In this document: positions 52,483 to 61,078 of the stretch, one piece after another
How positions within the stretch are numbered: position 1 is the stretch's first letter
How the letters are laid out: every line of letters begins with the position of its first letter
Assembly (NCBI GenBank): GCA_003241685.1
Contig: QFPJ01000003.1
Coordinates: 62,001-126,000, forward strand
Source of the DNA: Sphingopyxis macrogoltabida
Lineage (GTDB): Bacteria > Pseudomonadota > Alphaproteobacteria > Sphingomonadales > Sphingomonadaceae
Direction: 5' to 3'
Length of the DNA stretch: 64,000 nucleotides
Notes under the pieces: generated by a model
Database searches by the model: none
What the model was told of the DNA's origin: nothing
The model's input: the letters and a program-made list of their open reading frames with translations, nothing else
Position numbers and translations under genes: made by a program

Positions 52483-52989
52483 TCAGTGGGTCAGGCGCGC
52501 GCGGCCGGGGCCCGTGACGGTGGCGCTCAGCGGGCTTTTGGCGTCGTTGCCGCGCAGCGCGATCGTTTCGCCGACGCGGCCATCCTGCGTCGCGACGGCG
52601 GTGTAGTTCACCGAATAGCTGTCGGTTTCGATGGTGACGCGGACATTGTCGCCGCGGCGGATCACCGGCGCCGATGCGGGCGCGGCGAAGCTTGCGGCGA
52701 CCGGCCCGGCGCCCGCGGGCGCCGTCATCGGCACCCGCAGGCGCCAGCCGAGCGAGGCACAGCGCACCGCCAGCGTCTGGGCGTCGATCGGTGTGATCGA
52801 TGCCTGTTCGGGACAGCGCGCAAGCTTGATGCGGCGGTCGATCGGGGTCGCCGTCCGCCCCATCGCATTGGCCACCATCGCGGTCAGCACATCGATGGCC
52901 TGCCAATCTTCATGGGCGGTTTGCGCGGCGGCAGGCGCCGCGGCGGCGATCAGCGCGGCGGCGCTAAGGGCGGCTGTCGGTCGAATCAT
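52483..52989 (-). CDS. flgA: Flagellar P-ring assembly chaperone FlgA
   Basis: 168-aa periplasmic protein with a signal peptide (about 1-22). It has the FlgA C-terminal SAF-like domain (VIRRGDNVRVTIETDSYSVN, AVATQDGRVGETIALRG). It helps FlgI polymerise into the P-ring. It is divergent from flgB, each with its own sigma-54 promoter. Length is at the short end for FlgA. Confidence 0.88.
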   Translation of the reverse strand: MIRPTAALSAAALIAAAAPAAAQTAHEDWQAIDVLTAMVANAMGRTATPIDRRIKLARCPEQASITPIDAQTLAVRCASLGWRLRVPMTAPAGAGPVAASFAAPASAPVIRRGDNVRVTIETDSYSVNYTAVATQDGRVGETIALRGNDAKSPLSATVTGPGRARLTH

Positions 52990-53027
52990 GATCCATCTCC
53001 TTCGGTCCCAAATGGTCGCCCGCCGAT

Positions 53028-53044
53028 AAGCAGGAAGCGTGCCA
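53028..53044 (-). promoter_or_regulatory. Sigma-54 promoter of flgA
   Basis: Minus strand TGGCACGCTTCCTGCTT: GG at -24 and GC at -12 with correct spacing; one T to C change in the TTGC element. It lies about 40 bases before the flgA ATG. Confidence 0.72.
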
Positions 53045-53175
53045 GTCGCCCTTTCCCGCGGGGTTGGGACGTCCGTCGGACGGTCACGTCAATCTTTTGA
53101 CGATCGTCGCCGGCCCGATCGCTGGCGGCTATATCATGACAATCATCATATTGAAATTCAATGATAAATTAAGTT

Positions 53176-53192
53176 TGGCACGGCGGTTGCAT
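53176..53192 (+). promoter_or_regulatory. Sigma-54 promoter of the flgB-flgL operon
   Basis: TGGCACGGCGGTTGCAT, a full match to TGGCACG-N4-TTGCW, 69 bases before the flgB ATG at 53261. It lies in an AT-rich stretch (53130-53175), suitable for activator or IHF contacts. The sigma-54 activator at 62986 is the likely partner. Confidence 0.9.
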
Positions 53193-53260
53193 ATCGGCTC
53201 GCGTGTTTTTCGCCTGTCCGGTCGACCCGATCGGGCGGCAGCGGAAGAAGGGATGACGTG

Positions 53261-53599
53261 ATGGCAACGGAAAAGCTTTTCGGCCTGCATGCGACGGCGC
53301 TTCAGCTTCGCAGCCAGCGCATGATGATGCTCGCCTCGAACATCGCCAATGCCGCGACGCCGGGTTACAAGGCGCGCGACCTCGACTTCGACAAGGCACT
53401 GGAACTGGCGCAGAATGGCGGCTCGACCGATGGCGCGATTTCCTATCGCGTGCCGGTACAGGCGTCGCTCGACGGCAACACCGTCGAAATGGCGACCGAA
53501 CAGACCGCCTATGCGGAAAATGCGCTCGCCTATCGCTCCAGCCTCTCCTTCCTCAACGGCCGCATCAACACGCTGACGCGCGCCCTGAAGGGAGAATGA
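53261..53599 (+). CDS. flgB: Flagellar proximal rod protein FlgB
   Basis: 112-aa rod protein, somewhat shorter than usual. It has the rod/hook motif LASNIANAATPGYKARDLDF near residues 25-44 and the closing helix ENALAYRSSLSFLNGRINTL. ATG at 53261 is preferred over the GTG just before it. First gene of the operon flgB-C-D-E-F-G-H-I-J-K-L. Overlaps the possible first ATG of flgC. Confidence 0.92.
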   Translation: MATEKLFGLHATALQLRSQRMMMLASNIANAATPGYKARDLDFDKALELAQNGGSTDGAISYRVPVQASLDGNTVEMATEQTAYAENALAYRSSLSFLNGRINTLTRALKGE

Positions 53600-53601
53600 C
53601 C

Positions 53602-54006
53602 ATGAGCAGCGGCTTTTCGATCTTCGACATCAGCGGGCGCGCCATGTCGGCGCAGCTGGTGCGGATGAACACCACCGCGTCGAACCTGGCCAATGCCGGC
53701 ACCGTGTCGGGCACCGAGGCCGGCGCCTTCCGCTCGATGAAGCCGGTGTTCCGCACCGTGATGGACGATCATGGCCGCGCGACGGTCGCCGTCGACCAGG
53801 TCACGACGGGCAAGATGGCGCCGTCGAAACGGCACGACCCCAACAACCCGCTCGCCGATGCGGAGGGCAATGTGTGGGAAGCCGCGGTCGATAGCGCCGC
53901 CGAACTGGTCGAGATGGTCGAGACCGCGCGCCAGTATCAGAACAATGTCCAGGTCCTTGAAACCGCCAAGGGCCTGATCAACGAAACCCTGCGGTTGGGA
54001 CAATAA
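53602..54006 (+). CDS. flgC: Flagellar proximal rod protein FlgC
   Basis: 134-aa rod protein with IFDISGRAMSAQLVRMNTTA and SNLANAGTVSGTEAGAFRSM at the N-terminus and YQNNVQVLETAKGLINETLR at the end. The ATG at 53602 is favoured since GGGAG stands eight bases ahead; ATG at 53596 overlaps the flgB stop. Normal length. Confidence 0.94.
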   Translation: MSSGFSIFDISGRAMSAQLVRMNTTASNLANAGTVSGTEAGAFRSMKPVFRTVMDDHGRATVAVDQVTTGKMAPSKRHDPNNPLADAEGNVWEAAVDSAAELVEMVETARQYQNNVQVLETAKGLINETLRLGQ

Positions 54007-54009
54007 GCC

Positions 54010-54321
54010 ATGGCAACCTCCCCCATCAACGGCAGCACGGTGCCGCTCGTTCCGCAGAACAGCGGCATGCAGCTCGGGCAGACCGATTTCCTGCGCCTGA
54101 TGACGGCCCAGCTCGCGCAGCAGGACCCGTTCAACCCGGTCGACAACCAGCAGATGGTCGCGCAGATGGCGCAGTTTTCCAGCCTCGCGGGCGTCACCGA
54201 AACCAATCAGACGCTGCAGCTGATCTCTCAGCAGCTCAAGGCGCAGACCGATCTGCTCGAGGAAATCCGGGCGGCCGGCACGGCCGCGCCGACCAACGAC
54301 ACCACCACGCAGGAAGGATAA
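54010..54321 (+). CDS. flgD: Hook-capping scaffold FlgD, short form
   Basis: 103-aa protein holding only the conserved FlgD N-terminal region (LGQTDFLRLMTAQLAQQDPF, PVDNQQMVAQMAQFSSL, TNQTLQLISQQLKAQ). The Tudor/Fn3-like cap domains of the usual ~220-aa FlgD are absent. No frameshift is visible and flgE follows after 4 bases, so the short form appears native. It would still guide FlgE export and capping through the retained region. Confidence 0.88.
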   Translation: MATSPINGSTVPLVPQNSGMQLGQTDFLRLMTAQLAQQDPFNPVDNQQMVAQMAQFSSLAGVTETNQTLQLISQQLKAQTDLLEEIRAAGTAAPTNDTTTQEG

Positions 54322-54325
54322 GACC

Positions 54326-55156
54326 ATGTCATTCTACACGTCGCTTTCGGGCCTGAAGGGCGCCCAGACCGATATGTCGGTCATTTCGAACAACATCGCC
54401 AACGCGGGCTCGACCGGCTTCAAGCGCAGCACGGCGCAGTTCGGCGACCTGTTCGCTTCGTCGCCGACCCAGTCGACGAAGATGATCGCGGGCCAGGGCC
54501 AGCGGCTGCTCGGCATTTCGCAGCAGTTCACGCAGGGCACGCTGGAAGCGAGCGAAAAGACGCTCGACCTGGCGATCGCTGGTGAAGGCCTGTTCATCGT
54601 CAAGGGCGAACCGCCGCGCGAGCAGGTCAGCTATACGCGGGCCGGCGCGTTCAGCGTGACCGCCGATCGCGAAGTCGTCGACACCACGGGCGCGAAGCTG
54701 CAGCTGCTGCCCGTCGACGCCAATGGCGAAGTCACCGACCGCACGCTCGGCGGCGCCTTCGACATGGTGCTGCCGACGGGCGCGCCGTCGGATCCGACCG
54801 CCGCGCTCGTCAACGTCTCGGTCGGTCTCGACGGTCTCGTCACCGCGACCTTCGCCAATGGCGAAGCGCAGATGGTCGGCAAGGTCGCGATGGCGACCTT
54901 CCCCGCGATGGAAGGGCTGCGGCCGATCGGCGACGCGCATTGGCAGTCGACGGGCGACAGCGGCCCGCCGACGATCGATGCCGCGACCAACGGACCGATG
55001 GGCACGATCCGGTCGGGCGCGCTCGAACGCTCCAACGTCGACATTACCGAAGAACTGGTGATGCTGATCGCGGCGCAGCGCAATTTCCAGGCGAATGCCA
55101 AGGCGATCGAGGGCGCGTCGACGCTGACCCAGACCGTCATGAACATGCGCACCTGA
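54326..55156 (+). CDS. flgE: Flagellar hook protein FlgE, short form
   Basis: 276-aa hook protein, much shorter than the usual ~400 aa or more. The N-terminal helix region (MSFYTSLSGLKGAQTDMSVI, SNNIANAGSTGFKRS) and C-terminal ANAKAIEGASTLTQTVMNMRT-type helix are complete, with the beta domain DLAIAGEGLFIVKG between. What is missing corresponds to the outer domain D2. It is assigned as FlgE rather than FlgF/G by order directly after flgD and before flgF. Confidence 0.85.
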   Translation: MSFYTSLSGLKGAQTDMSVISNNIANAGSTGFKRSTAQFGDLFASSPTQSTKMIAGQGQRLLGISQQFTQGTLEASEKTLDLAIAGEGLFIVKGEPPREQVSYTRAGAFSVTADREVVDTTGAKLQLLPVDANGEVTDRTLGGAFDMVLPTGAPSDPTAALVNVSVGLDGLVTATFANGEAQMVGKVAMATFPAMEGLRPIGDAHWQSTGDSGPPTIDAATNGPMGTIRSGALERSNVDITEELVMLIAAQRNFQANAKAIEGASTLTQTVMNMRT

Positions 55157-55188
55157 TACGCGATTAGCCGCCTGCCGGGAGTATCCAG

Positions 55189-55932
55189 ATGGACCGCCTC
55201 ATCTATACCAGCCTTACCGCGATGCGGGGCAGCCAGTCCCGGCAGACGGCGATCGCCAACAATCTGGCGAACGTCAACACGCCCGGCTTTCGCGCCGACA
55301 TGGCCGAAGCGCAGTCGCTCTGGCTGCAGGGTTCGGGTCTCGACGCACGGGCGATGTCGTCGGAAGAGGTGGTCGGCGCCGACATGCGCGCCGGCACCGT
55401 CACCGCGACGGGCCGCGACCTCGACATCGCGATGGCGGGCGATGCCCTGCTCGTCGTTCAGGCGAAGGATGGCGAAGAGGCCTATACGCGGCGCGGCGAC
55501 CTTCAGGTTTCCGCGGCGGGCTTGCTCACCACCGGCGACGGCCTGCCCGTCCAGGGGACGCAGGGTCCGATGACCATCCCGCCCGCCGATTCGATCAAGA
55601 TCGACAGCGAGGGCCGGGTTTGGGTCGTGCCGCAGGGCGGCGATCCGGAAAATCCGCAGGAAGTCGACCGCCTCCGGCTGGCGACCCCGGCGGGATCGGA
55701 TATCGTCAAGGGCCTCGACGGCGTCTTCCGCGTCCGGGACGGCGGCATCCTGCCCGACGATCCCGAAGCGCGGCTGATCACCCGGTCGATCGAGGGATCG
55801 AATGTCGCGGCGACGACGGCCCTGGTCGAAATGATCGAGGCAAGCCGCAGCTGGGATACGCAAATCAAGATGATCAGCGACGTGCGCGACATGGACAGCG
55901 CGACCGCCAACCTGATGCAGCTTCCCCGATAA
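55189..55932 (+). CDS. flgF: Flagellar proximal rod protein FlgF
   Basis: 247-aa rod protein MDRLIYTSLTAMRGSQSRQT followed by ANNLANVNTPGFRADMAEAQ; C-terminal SIEGSNVAATTALVEMIEAS. GGGAG precedes the ATG. Normal length. Located between flgE and flgG as in the standard operon. Confidence 0.93.
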   Translation: MDRLIYTSLTAMRGSQSRQTAIANNLANVNTPGFRADMAEAQSLWLQGSGLDARAMSSEEVVGADMRAGTVTATGRDLDIAMAGDALLVVQAKDGEEAYTRRGDLQVSAAGLLTTGDGLPVQGTQGPMTIPPADSIKIDSEGRVWVVPQGGDPENPQEVDRLRLATPAGSDIVKGLDGVFRVRDGGILPDDPEARLITRSIEGSNVAATTALVEMIEASRSWDTQIKMISDVRDMDSATANLMQLPR

Positions 55933-55944
55933 GGAGATTATGAG

Positions 55945-56733
55945 ATGAGCTTCGGTGCCTTGCACGTCGCGCGGACCGGTCTGGATGCCCAGGGCTTCCG
56001 GATGCAGGTGATCGCGAACAACCTCGCCAACGTCAACACGACCGGCTTCAAGCGCGACCGCGCGAGCTTCGAAACGCTGAGCTATCAGATGATGACCGCG
56101 CCGGGCGCGCCCTCGTCGGCGGAAAACCGCTATGCGACGGGCCTGAACCTCGGCACCGGCGTTGCCCTGGCCGGCACCGCGCGCATCGATACGCAGGGCA
56201 GCTTCGCGGCGACGGGCAATTCGCTCGACATGGCGATCGACGGCGCCGGCTATTTTCAGGTCCAGCTTCCCGACGGGCGGCTCGGCTACACGCGCGCCGG
56301 CAACTTCAGCCGCTCGCCGGAAGGAACGATCGTGACGAGCGACGGCAAGCCGCTCGAACCGCAAATCCAGATCCCCGAGGATGCGAGCAGCGTGTCGATC
56401 GGCACCGACGGCACCGTGTCGGCGATGATCCCGGGCCAGAGCGAGGCGACCGAACTCGGTCGGATCGAGATCGCGCGCTTCGCCAACCCGGCGGGACTGC
56501 AGGCGATCGGCGACAATATGCTGGTCGAAACCGCCGCTTCGGGCGCGCCGCTGGTCGGCGCGGCGGGCGAGGAAGGCCGCGGCTCGCTGCGCGGCGGCAT
56601 GCTCGAAGGATCGAACGTCAATGTCGTCGAGGAACTGGTCGACATGATCGAGACGCAACGCGCCTATGAGGTCAACAGCAAGATGATCCAGGCCACGGAC
56701 GAGATGATGCGCAATGCTGCCCAAACGCTCTAA
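55945..56733 (+). CDS. flgG: Flagellar distal rod protein FlgG
   Basis: 262-aa distal rod protein with the highly conserved FRMQVIANNLANVNTTGFKR near the N-terminus and LEGSNVNVVEELVDMIETQR at the C-terminal helix. Its end overlaps the flgH start by 20 bases. Standard length. Confidence 0.96.
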   Translation: MSFGALHVARTGLDAQGFRMQVIANNLANVNTTGFKRDRASFETLSYQMMTAPGAPSSAENRYATGLNLGTGVALAGTARIDTQGSFAATGNSLDMAIDGAGYFQVQLPDGRLGYTRAGNFSRSPEGTIVTSDGKPLEPQIQIPEDASSVSIGTDGTVSAMIPGQSEATELGRIEIARFANPAGLQAIGDNMLVETAASGAPLVGAAGEEGRGSLRGGMLEGSNVNVVEELVDMIETQRAYEVNSKMIQATDEMMRNAAQTL

Positions 56734-57373
56734 ACTGCTGCTGCTCGCGTTCGCTTTCGCGCCGGTTTCGGCGTCGGCGAAGGACAAGCTGCCGCCCGAT
56801 GCCTTTGCGGTCACGATGCCGGCACCGATGCCGCCGCCGCCCGCGAACGGCTCGATCTTCCAGGGGGGCTATGTTCCGCTCACCTCGGGGGGCCGTGCGG
56901 GCGCCGTTGGCGACATCATCACCATCCAGCTCGTCGAACGCACCGCCGCGACCAAAAGCAATGCGGCCGGGACGCAGCGCGACGGCAATATCGGCCTGAC
57001 GCCGCCGACCACCGGCCCGCTGTCGCTGTTCAACCCCAGCGATGTCGCGATGGGCGGCGGCCAGCAGTTCACCGGCAAGGGCAGCGCGTCGCAGTCGAAC
57101 GCGCTGACCGGCGAGGTCAGCGTCACGATCGCCGCCGTCTATCCCAACGGCACCATGCTGGTGCGGGGCGAAAAGCTGCTGACGCTCAATCGCGGCGACG
57201 AACGCGTCCAGATTTCGGGCATCGTCCGCGCGATCGACATCAGCCCCGACAACCGCGTCCTGTCGACGCGGGTCGCCAATGCGACGATCCGCTATTTCGG
57301 CAAGGGCGAGATCGCCCGCGCCAGCAAGCAGGGCTGGCTCCAACGTTTCTTCTCGATCATCAGCCCGTTCTGA
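56714..57373 (+). CDS. flgH: Flagellar L-ring protein FlgH without lipobox
   Basis: 219-aa L-ring protein. GSIFQGGYVPL and VGDIITIQLVERTAATKSN are the family's conserved start, and GIVRAIDISPDNRVLSTRV the conserved end. The signal peptide (about 1-22, ending ASA) looks like a signal-peptidase-I type, and there is no cysteine in the whole protein, so the usual N-terminal lipid is absent. The ATG lies inside flgG. Confidence 0.92.
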   Translation: MLPKRSKLLLLAFAFAPVSASAKDKLPPDAFAVTMPAPMPPPPANGSIFQGGYVPLTSGGRAGAVGDIITIQLVERTAATKSNAAGTQRDGNIGLTPPTTGPLSLFNPSDVAMGGGQQFTGKGSASQSNALTGEVSVTIAAVYPNGTMLVRGEKLLTLNRGDERVQISGIVRAIDISPDNRVLSTRVANATIRYFGKGEIARASKQGWLQRFFSIISPF

Positions 57374-57394
57374 CGTCCAACAAGGGGATTTCCC

Positions 57395-58504
57395 GTGACC
57401 AAGCGTCCCTTCCTCCTCGCCCTGTTCCTGCTCCTGATGGCGGGCTTCGGCTTCGCCGCGCCCGCGCAGGCGGAACGCATCAAGGATATGGGCCAGTTTC
57501 AGGGTCTGCGCGCGAACCAGCTGACCGGCTATGGCATCGTCGTCGGCCTTGCCGGCACGGGCGACGACAGCCTCGATTATTCGACGCTGGGTATGCGGGG
57601 CACGGTGTCGCGCTTCGGCCTGACGCTGCCGCCCGGGGTGAACCCGTCGCTCAAGAATGCGGCGGCGGTGATGATCACCGCCGAACTGCCGCCCTTTGCC
57701 AAGCCCGGCCAGCGGCTCGACGTGACGGTATCGGCGATCGGCAAGGCCAAGAGCCTGCGCGGCGGCACGCTGGTGCTCGCGCCGCTTTACGGGGCCGATG
57801 GCCAGATTTACGCGATGGTCCAGGGCAATCTGGTCATCGGCGGCCTGGGCGTCGATGCCGCTGACGGATCGAAACTGACGGTCAATGTGCCGTCGAGCGG
57901 CCGGATCGCCGGCGGCGCGACGGTCGAACGCGCGGTCGATACCGGCTTCACGACCAGCGACTGGTTGACCTTCAACCTGCACCAGTTCGATGCGACCAAC
58001 GCGAAACGCGTTGCCGATGCGATCAACGCGGCGATGCCGGGCAGCGCGTCGATGGTCGATGGCGCCAGCATCGCGATTCGCGCCGGCGGCAATGGCGACG
58101 ACCGGATGCGGCTGATCTCGCGGGTCGAGAATCTGACCATCCAGCGCGCCGAACCGCCCGCCCGCGTCATCGTCAACGCCCGCACCGGCACCGTGGTCAT
58201 CAACGGCGCGGTCCGCGTCGGAACCGCGGCCGTGACGCAGGGCAAGCTCAGCGTGTCGGTCAAGGAATCGCCGATGGTCGTTCAGCCCGCGCCGTTCAGC
58301 CGCGGCCAGACCGCGATCGAACCGTCGAGCGAGATCGACATCCAGCAGGATTATCGTCCGGCGATGATCGCGGGTCCGACCGCCTCGCTCGCCGAACTGG
58401 TCGATTCGATCAATCGCATGGGCGTGCCCCCCGGCGACCTTGTCGCCATCCTCGAGGCGCTGAGCCAGGCCGGCGCGCTCACAGCCGAACTGGTGATCAT
58501 ATGA
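57395..58504 (+). CDS. flgI: Flagellar P-ring protein FlgI
   Basis: 369-aa periplasmic P-ring protein with a signal peptide (about 1-25). It has ERIKDMGQFQGLRANQLTGYG at the mature start and GLAGTGDDS, then SLAELVDSINRMGVPPGDLV near the C-terminus. Start is GTG at 57395 with AAGGGG upstream. Stop overlaps the flgJ ATG. Confidence 0.95.
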   Translation: MTKRPFLLALFLLLMAGFGFAAPAQAERIKDMGQFQGLRANQLTGYGIVVGLAGTGDDSLDYSTLGMRGTVSRFGLTLPPGVNPSLKNAAAVMITAELPPFAKPGQRLDVTVSAIGKAKSLRGGTLVLAPLYGADGQIYAMVQGNLVIGGLGVDAADGSKLTVNVPSSGRIAGGATVERAVDTGFTTSDWLTFNLHQFDATNAKRVADAINAAMPGSASMVDGASIAIRAGGNGDDRMRLISRVENLTIQRAEPPARVIVNARTGTVVINGAVRVGTAAVTQGKLSVSVKESPMVVQPAPFSRGQTAIEPSSEIDIQQDYRPAMIAGPTASLAELVDSINRMGVPPGDLVAILEALSQAGALTAELVII

Positions 58505-58806
58505 CGACGCCTCTCTCTTCCATCGGCGCCGCGGCGGCGCCCGCCGCCGGCGGCGGCGGCGACGGCGGCTTGCGCAAGGCGGCCGAGGCTTTCGAAGCGG
58601 TCATCCTGCGCCAGTTGCTGGCGTCGATGCGGCAGGCGAAGCTCGGCGACGATATTTTCGGATCGAGCGCGACCGACAATTTCCGCGAAATGGCCGACGC
58701 CCGGACGGCGGACAGCCTTGCCGCGATGCGCCGGTTCGGCATCGCCGACATGGTCGAACAGCAGTTTAGCAGCCGGCTCGACACCCCCGGCGGAGGCGTC
58801 CAGTGA
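58501..58806 (+). CDS. flgJ: Rod-binding protein FlgJ, N-terminal domain only
   Basis: 101-aa protein carrying just the rod-binding domain (KAAEAFEAVILRQLLASMRQ, FREMADARTADSLA). The muramidase half of enterobacterial FlgJ is missing, as in most alphaproteobacteria; a separate lytic transglycosylase is encoded at 50777. ATGA overlap with flgI and GTGA overlap with flgK. Confidence 0.9.
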   Translation: MTTPLSSIGAAAAPAAGGGGDGGLRKAAEAFEAVILRQLLASMRQAKLGDDIFGSSATDNFREMADARTADSLAAMRRFGIADMVEQQFSSRLDTPGGGVQ

Positions 58807-60128
58807 GCGACCTGTTCGGCATCGGGGCGAGCGGGCTTCGCGCCTATTCGCGCGCGCTGGCGACGATCGGCGACAATATCGCCAACGCCCAGACCCCCGG
58901 CTATGCGCGGCGTTCGCTGCGCTTGCAGGATGTTCAGGCGGCCAGCAACATGACGCTTTATCAGGGCGCGGTGCGGCCCGGCGGCGTCGAGATCAAGGGG
59001 CTCAGCCGCTCGGTCGACGTCTGGTTGATCGAGGATTCGCGCCTGTCGACGGGCAATGCCGACCGCGCGGCAACGCGCCTCGACTGGATGAACCGCGTCG
59101 AAGGCGCGCTCAGCGATGAAACCAACGGCATCGCCACCGGCCTCACCAAATTGTTCACGACCGCCGACCTGCTCACCGCCGACCCGTCGAACCCGACGCT
59201 GCGCGCACAGTTCCTGCAGGCGGCGGACGATGTCGCGACGGGTTTTCGCACCGCCGCCGGCCGCCTGTCCGACATGGCCGACGGCGTCGAGGGCGCGGCG
59301 TCGGCCGAGGTCGATCGGTTCAACACCGACCTGGCCGCGCTGGAAGAAATCAACATCGGGTTGCGCAAGGCGCGGCCGGGGTCGAGCAACGAGGCGAGCC
59401 TGCTGGACGAACGCGACCGCCTGCTCGACCGATTGTCGGGGCAGGCCGGGGTCAGTGCGACCTTCGACGATCGCGGCGTCGCGACGCTGCGCGTGACCGC
59501 GACCGGCGATACACTGGTCGGCGGCGGGGTCGTCACCCCGATTGCCGTCACCGCGGCGCCCGACGGCCGGCTGAATTTCACGGTGGGCGGCGCCCCCCTC
59601 GCCAACGCGACGGGATCGCTCGCGGGGCTTGCCGAAGCGGCCGACCATATCGCCGATCAGCGCGCCGGGCTGGACACGATGGCGACCCAGTTCGCGAACC
59701 AGCTCAACGCCGCGCATCAGGCCGGCGTCGACGGCAACGGCAATCCGGGCGCGGCCCTGTTCACCGGCGCCGGCGCCGCCACCTTGACGGTTGCGCCGCT
59801 GACCACCGGACAGGTGGCGGCGGCAACCGCGACGAGCAGCAACGGCAATATGCTGGCGATCGGCGCGATGCGCGGGGCGAACGATCCGGAAACCATCTGG
59901 TCGGCGCATCTCGCGACGCAGGCGCAGGCGACCGCATCGGCGCGCGCGCAGGATGCGGCGGCGACGGTGCGCGCCGATGCGGCATCCGCCGCGCGCGGCG
60001 CGGTCAGCGAAGTCGACCTCGACACCGAGGCGGCCGACCTGCTGCGCTTTCAGCAGGCCTATTCCGCGGCGGCGCGCACGATCCAGGTCGCGCGCGAGGC
60101 GATGCAGACGCTGCTCAGTTCGATCTAG
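58803..60128 (+). CDS. flgK: Flagellar hook-associated protein 1 FlgK
   Basis: 441-aa hook-filament junction protein. N-terminal SGLRAYSRALATIGDNIANA and QTPGYARRSLRLQ, and C-terminal VDLDTEAADLLRFQQAYSAA followed by ARTIQVAREAMQTLLSSI. Somewhat short in the middle, in line with the short FlgE. Start GTG at 58803. Confidence 0.94.
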   Translation: MSDLFGIGASGLRAYSRALATIGDNIANAQTPGYARRSLRLQDVQAASNMTLYQGAVRPGGVEIKGLSRSVDVWLIEDSRLSTGNADRAATRLDWMNRVEGALSDETNGIATGLTKLFTTADLLTADPSNPTLRAQFLQAADDVATGFRTAAGRLSDMADGVEGAASAEVDRFNTDLAALEEINIGLRKARPGSSNEASLLDERDRLLDRLSGQAGVSATFDDRGVATLRVTATGDTLVGGGVVTPIAVTAAPDGRLNFTVGGAPLANATGSLAGLAEAADHIADQRAGLDTMATQFANQLNAAHQAGVDGNGNPGAALFTGAGAATLTVAPLTTGQVAAATATSSNGNMLAIGAMRGANDPETIWSAHLATQAQATASARAQDAAATVRADAASAARGAVSEVDLDTEAADLLRFQQAYSAAARTIQVAREAMQTLLSSI

Positions 60129-60143
60129 AGAAAGGCACGGGCC

Positions 60144-60971
60144 ATGATCAATGCCGTGGGAAATCGCATGACCCGCGAAATCGGTCGTCAGCAACGGCTG
60201 GCGGACCAGCTGGAACGCACCCAGATTCAGATATCGACCGGCAAGAAGCTGCAGCGCATGTCCGACGACGCCGTCGCGGCGCGCCGCATCGCGACGATCG
60301 GCAAGACGCAGGCCAGCATGGAAAGCTGGGCCGCGAACATCAATTCGGCGACCGCGCTCGCGTCGCAGGCGGACGGCGTGCTGAAGGCCGCGAGCAGCCT
60401 GATGACGCGCGCGCGCGAGTTGACCGTCGCGGCGGCGAGCGATGGCATGAGCCCCACCGACCGGGCGACGGTCGCGGCGGAAATCAGCGCCATCGCCGAC
60501 GAACTCGATGCGCTGGCCGTGACGCGCGACGCGAATGGCGAACCCTTGTTTGCATCGGGCGCGGCGCGCGTCATGCGCTTCGATTCCGACGTCAGCTTCG
60601 CCCCCGTTCCCTCGGCCGCCGATGTCTTCGTGTCGGGCGGCAATGCGCTGTCGACCGGGCTGCGCGACGCGGCGGCGGCCGTGGCGGCGAGCGACCGCGC
60701 CGGCATGGATGCCGCGCTGGTGACGCTGGGCAACAGCATCGCGCATGTCGCCGACGCCAACGCGTCGCTCGGCCTGTCGCTGGGCCGGCTGGAGCGCGTG
60801 GGCGACGCGCTGGCGGGGCGCGGCATCGCGCTGGCCGACGAACGGTCGATGGTCGAGGATACCGACCTGTCTGTGGCGATCGCGCAGCTCAACGCCCAGG
60901 ATCTGACGCTCGGCGCCGCGCAGGCGGCCTTCGCCAAGATCAATCGCCAGACTTTATTCGATCTTTTGTAA
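60144..60971 (+). CDS. flgL: Flagellar hook-associated protein 3 FlgL
   Basis: 275-aa flagellin-like junction protein with NRMTREIGRQQRLADQLERT, QIQISTGKKLQRMSDD at the N-terminus and DLSVAIAQLNAQDLTLGAAQ, FAKINRQTLFDLL at the end. The ATG follows flgK by 15 bases. It ends the flgB operon; a sigma-28 promoter begins 10 bases downstream. Confidence 0.93.
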   Translation: MINAVGNRMTREIGRQQRLADQLERTQIQISTGKKLQRMSDDAVAARRIATIGKTQASMESWAANINSATALASQADGVLKAASSLMTRARELTVAAASDGMSPTDRATVAAEISAIADELDALAVTRDANGEPLFASGAARVMRFDSDVSFAPVPSAADVFVSGGNALSTGLRDAAAAVAASDRAGMDAALVTLGNSIAHVADANASLGLSLGRLERVGDALAGRGIALADERSMVEDTDLSVAIAQLNAQDLTLGAAQAAFAKINRQTLFDLL

Positions 60972-60981
60972 CGCCGCGGCT

Positions 60982-61008
60982 CAAAGTTCCGGCGGCGCTG
61001 CCGTTAAG
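60982..61008 (+). promoter_or_regulatory. Sigma-28 promoter of motA-motB
   Basis: TCAAAGTT (60982-60989), 11 bases, GCCGTTAA (61001-61008). This matches the FliA consensus TAAAGTTT-N11-GCCGATAA at nearly all positions with exact spacing, about 70 bases before the motA ATG. Confidence 0.88.
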
Positions 61009-61078
61009 CATAAAGACGTCCCCGACTTGACCGGGCCCGAACAGACCGGGCTGGCCGCCCGAATGGAGTTGATCGCGC

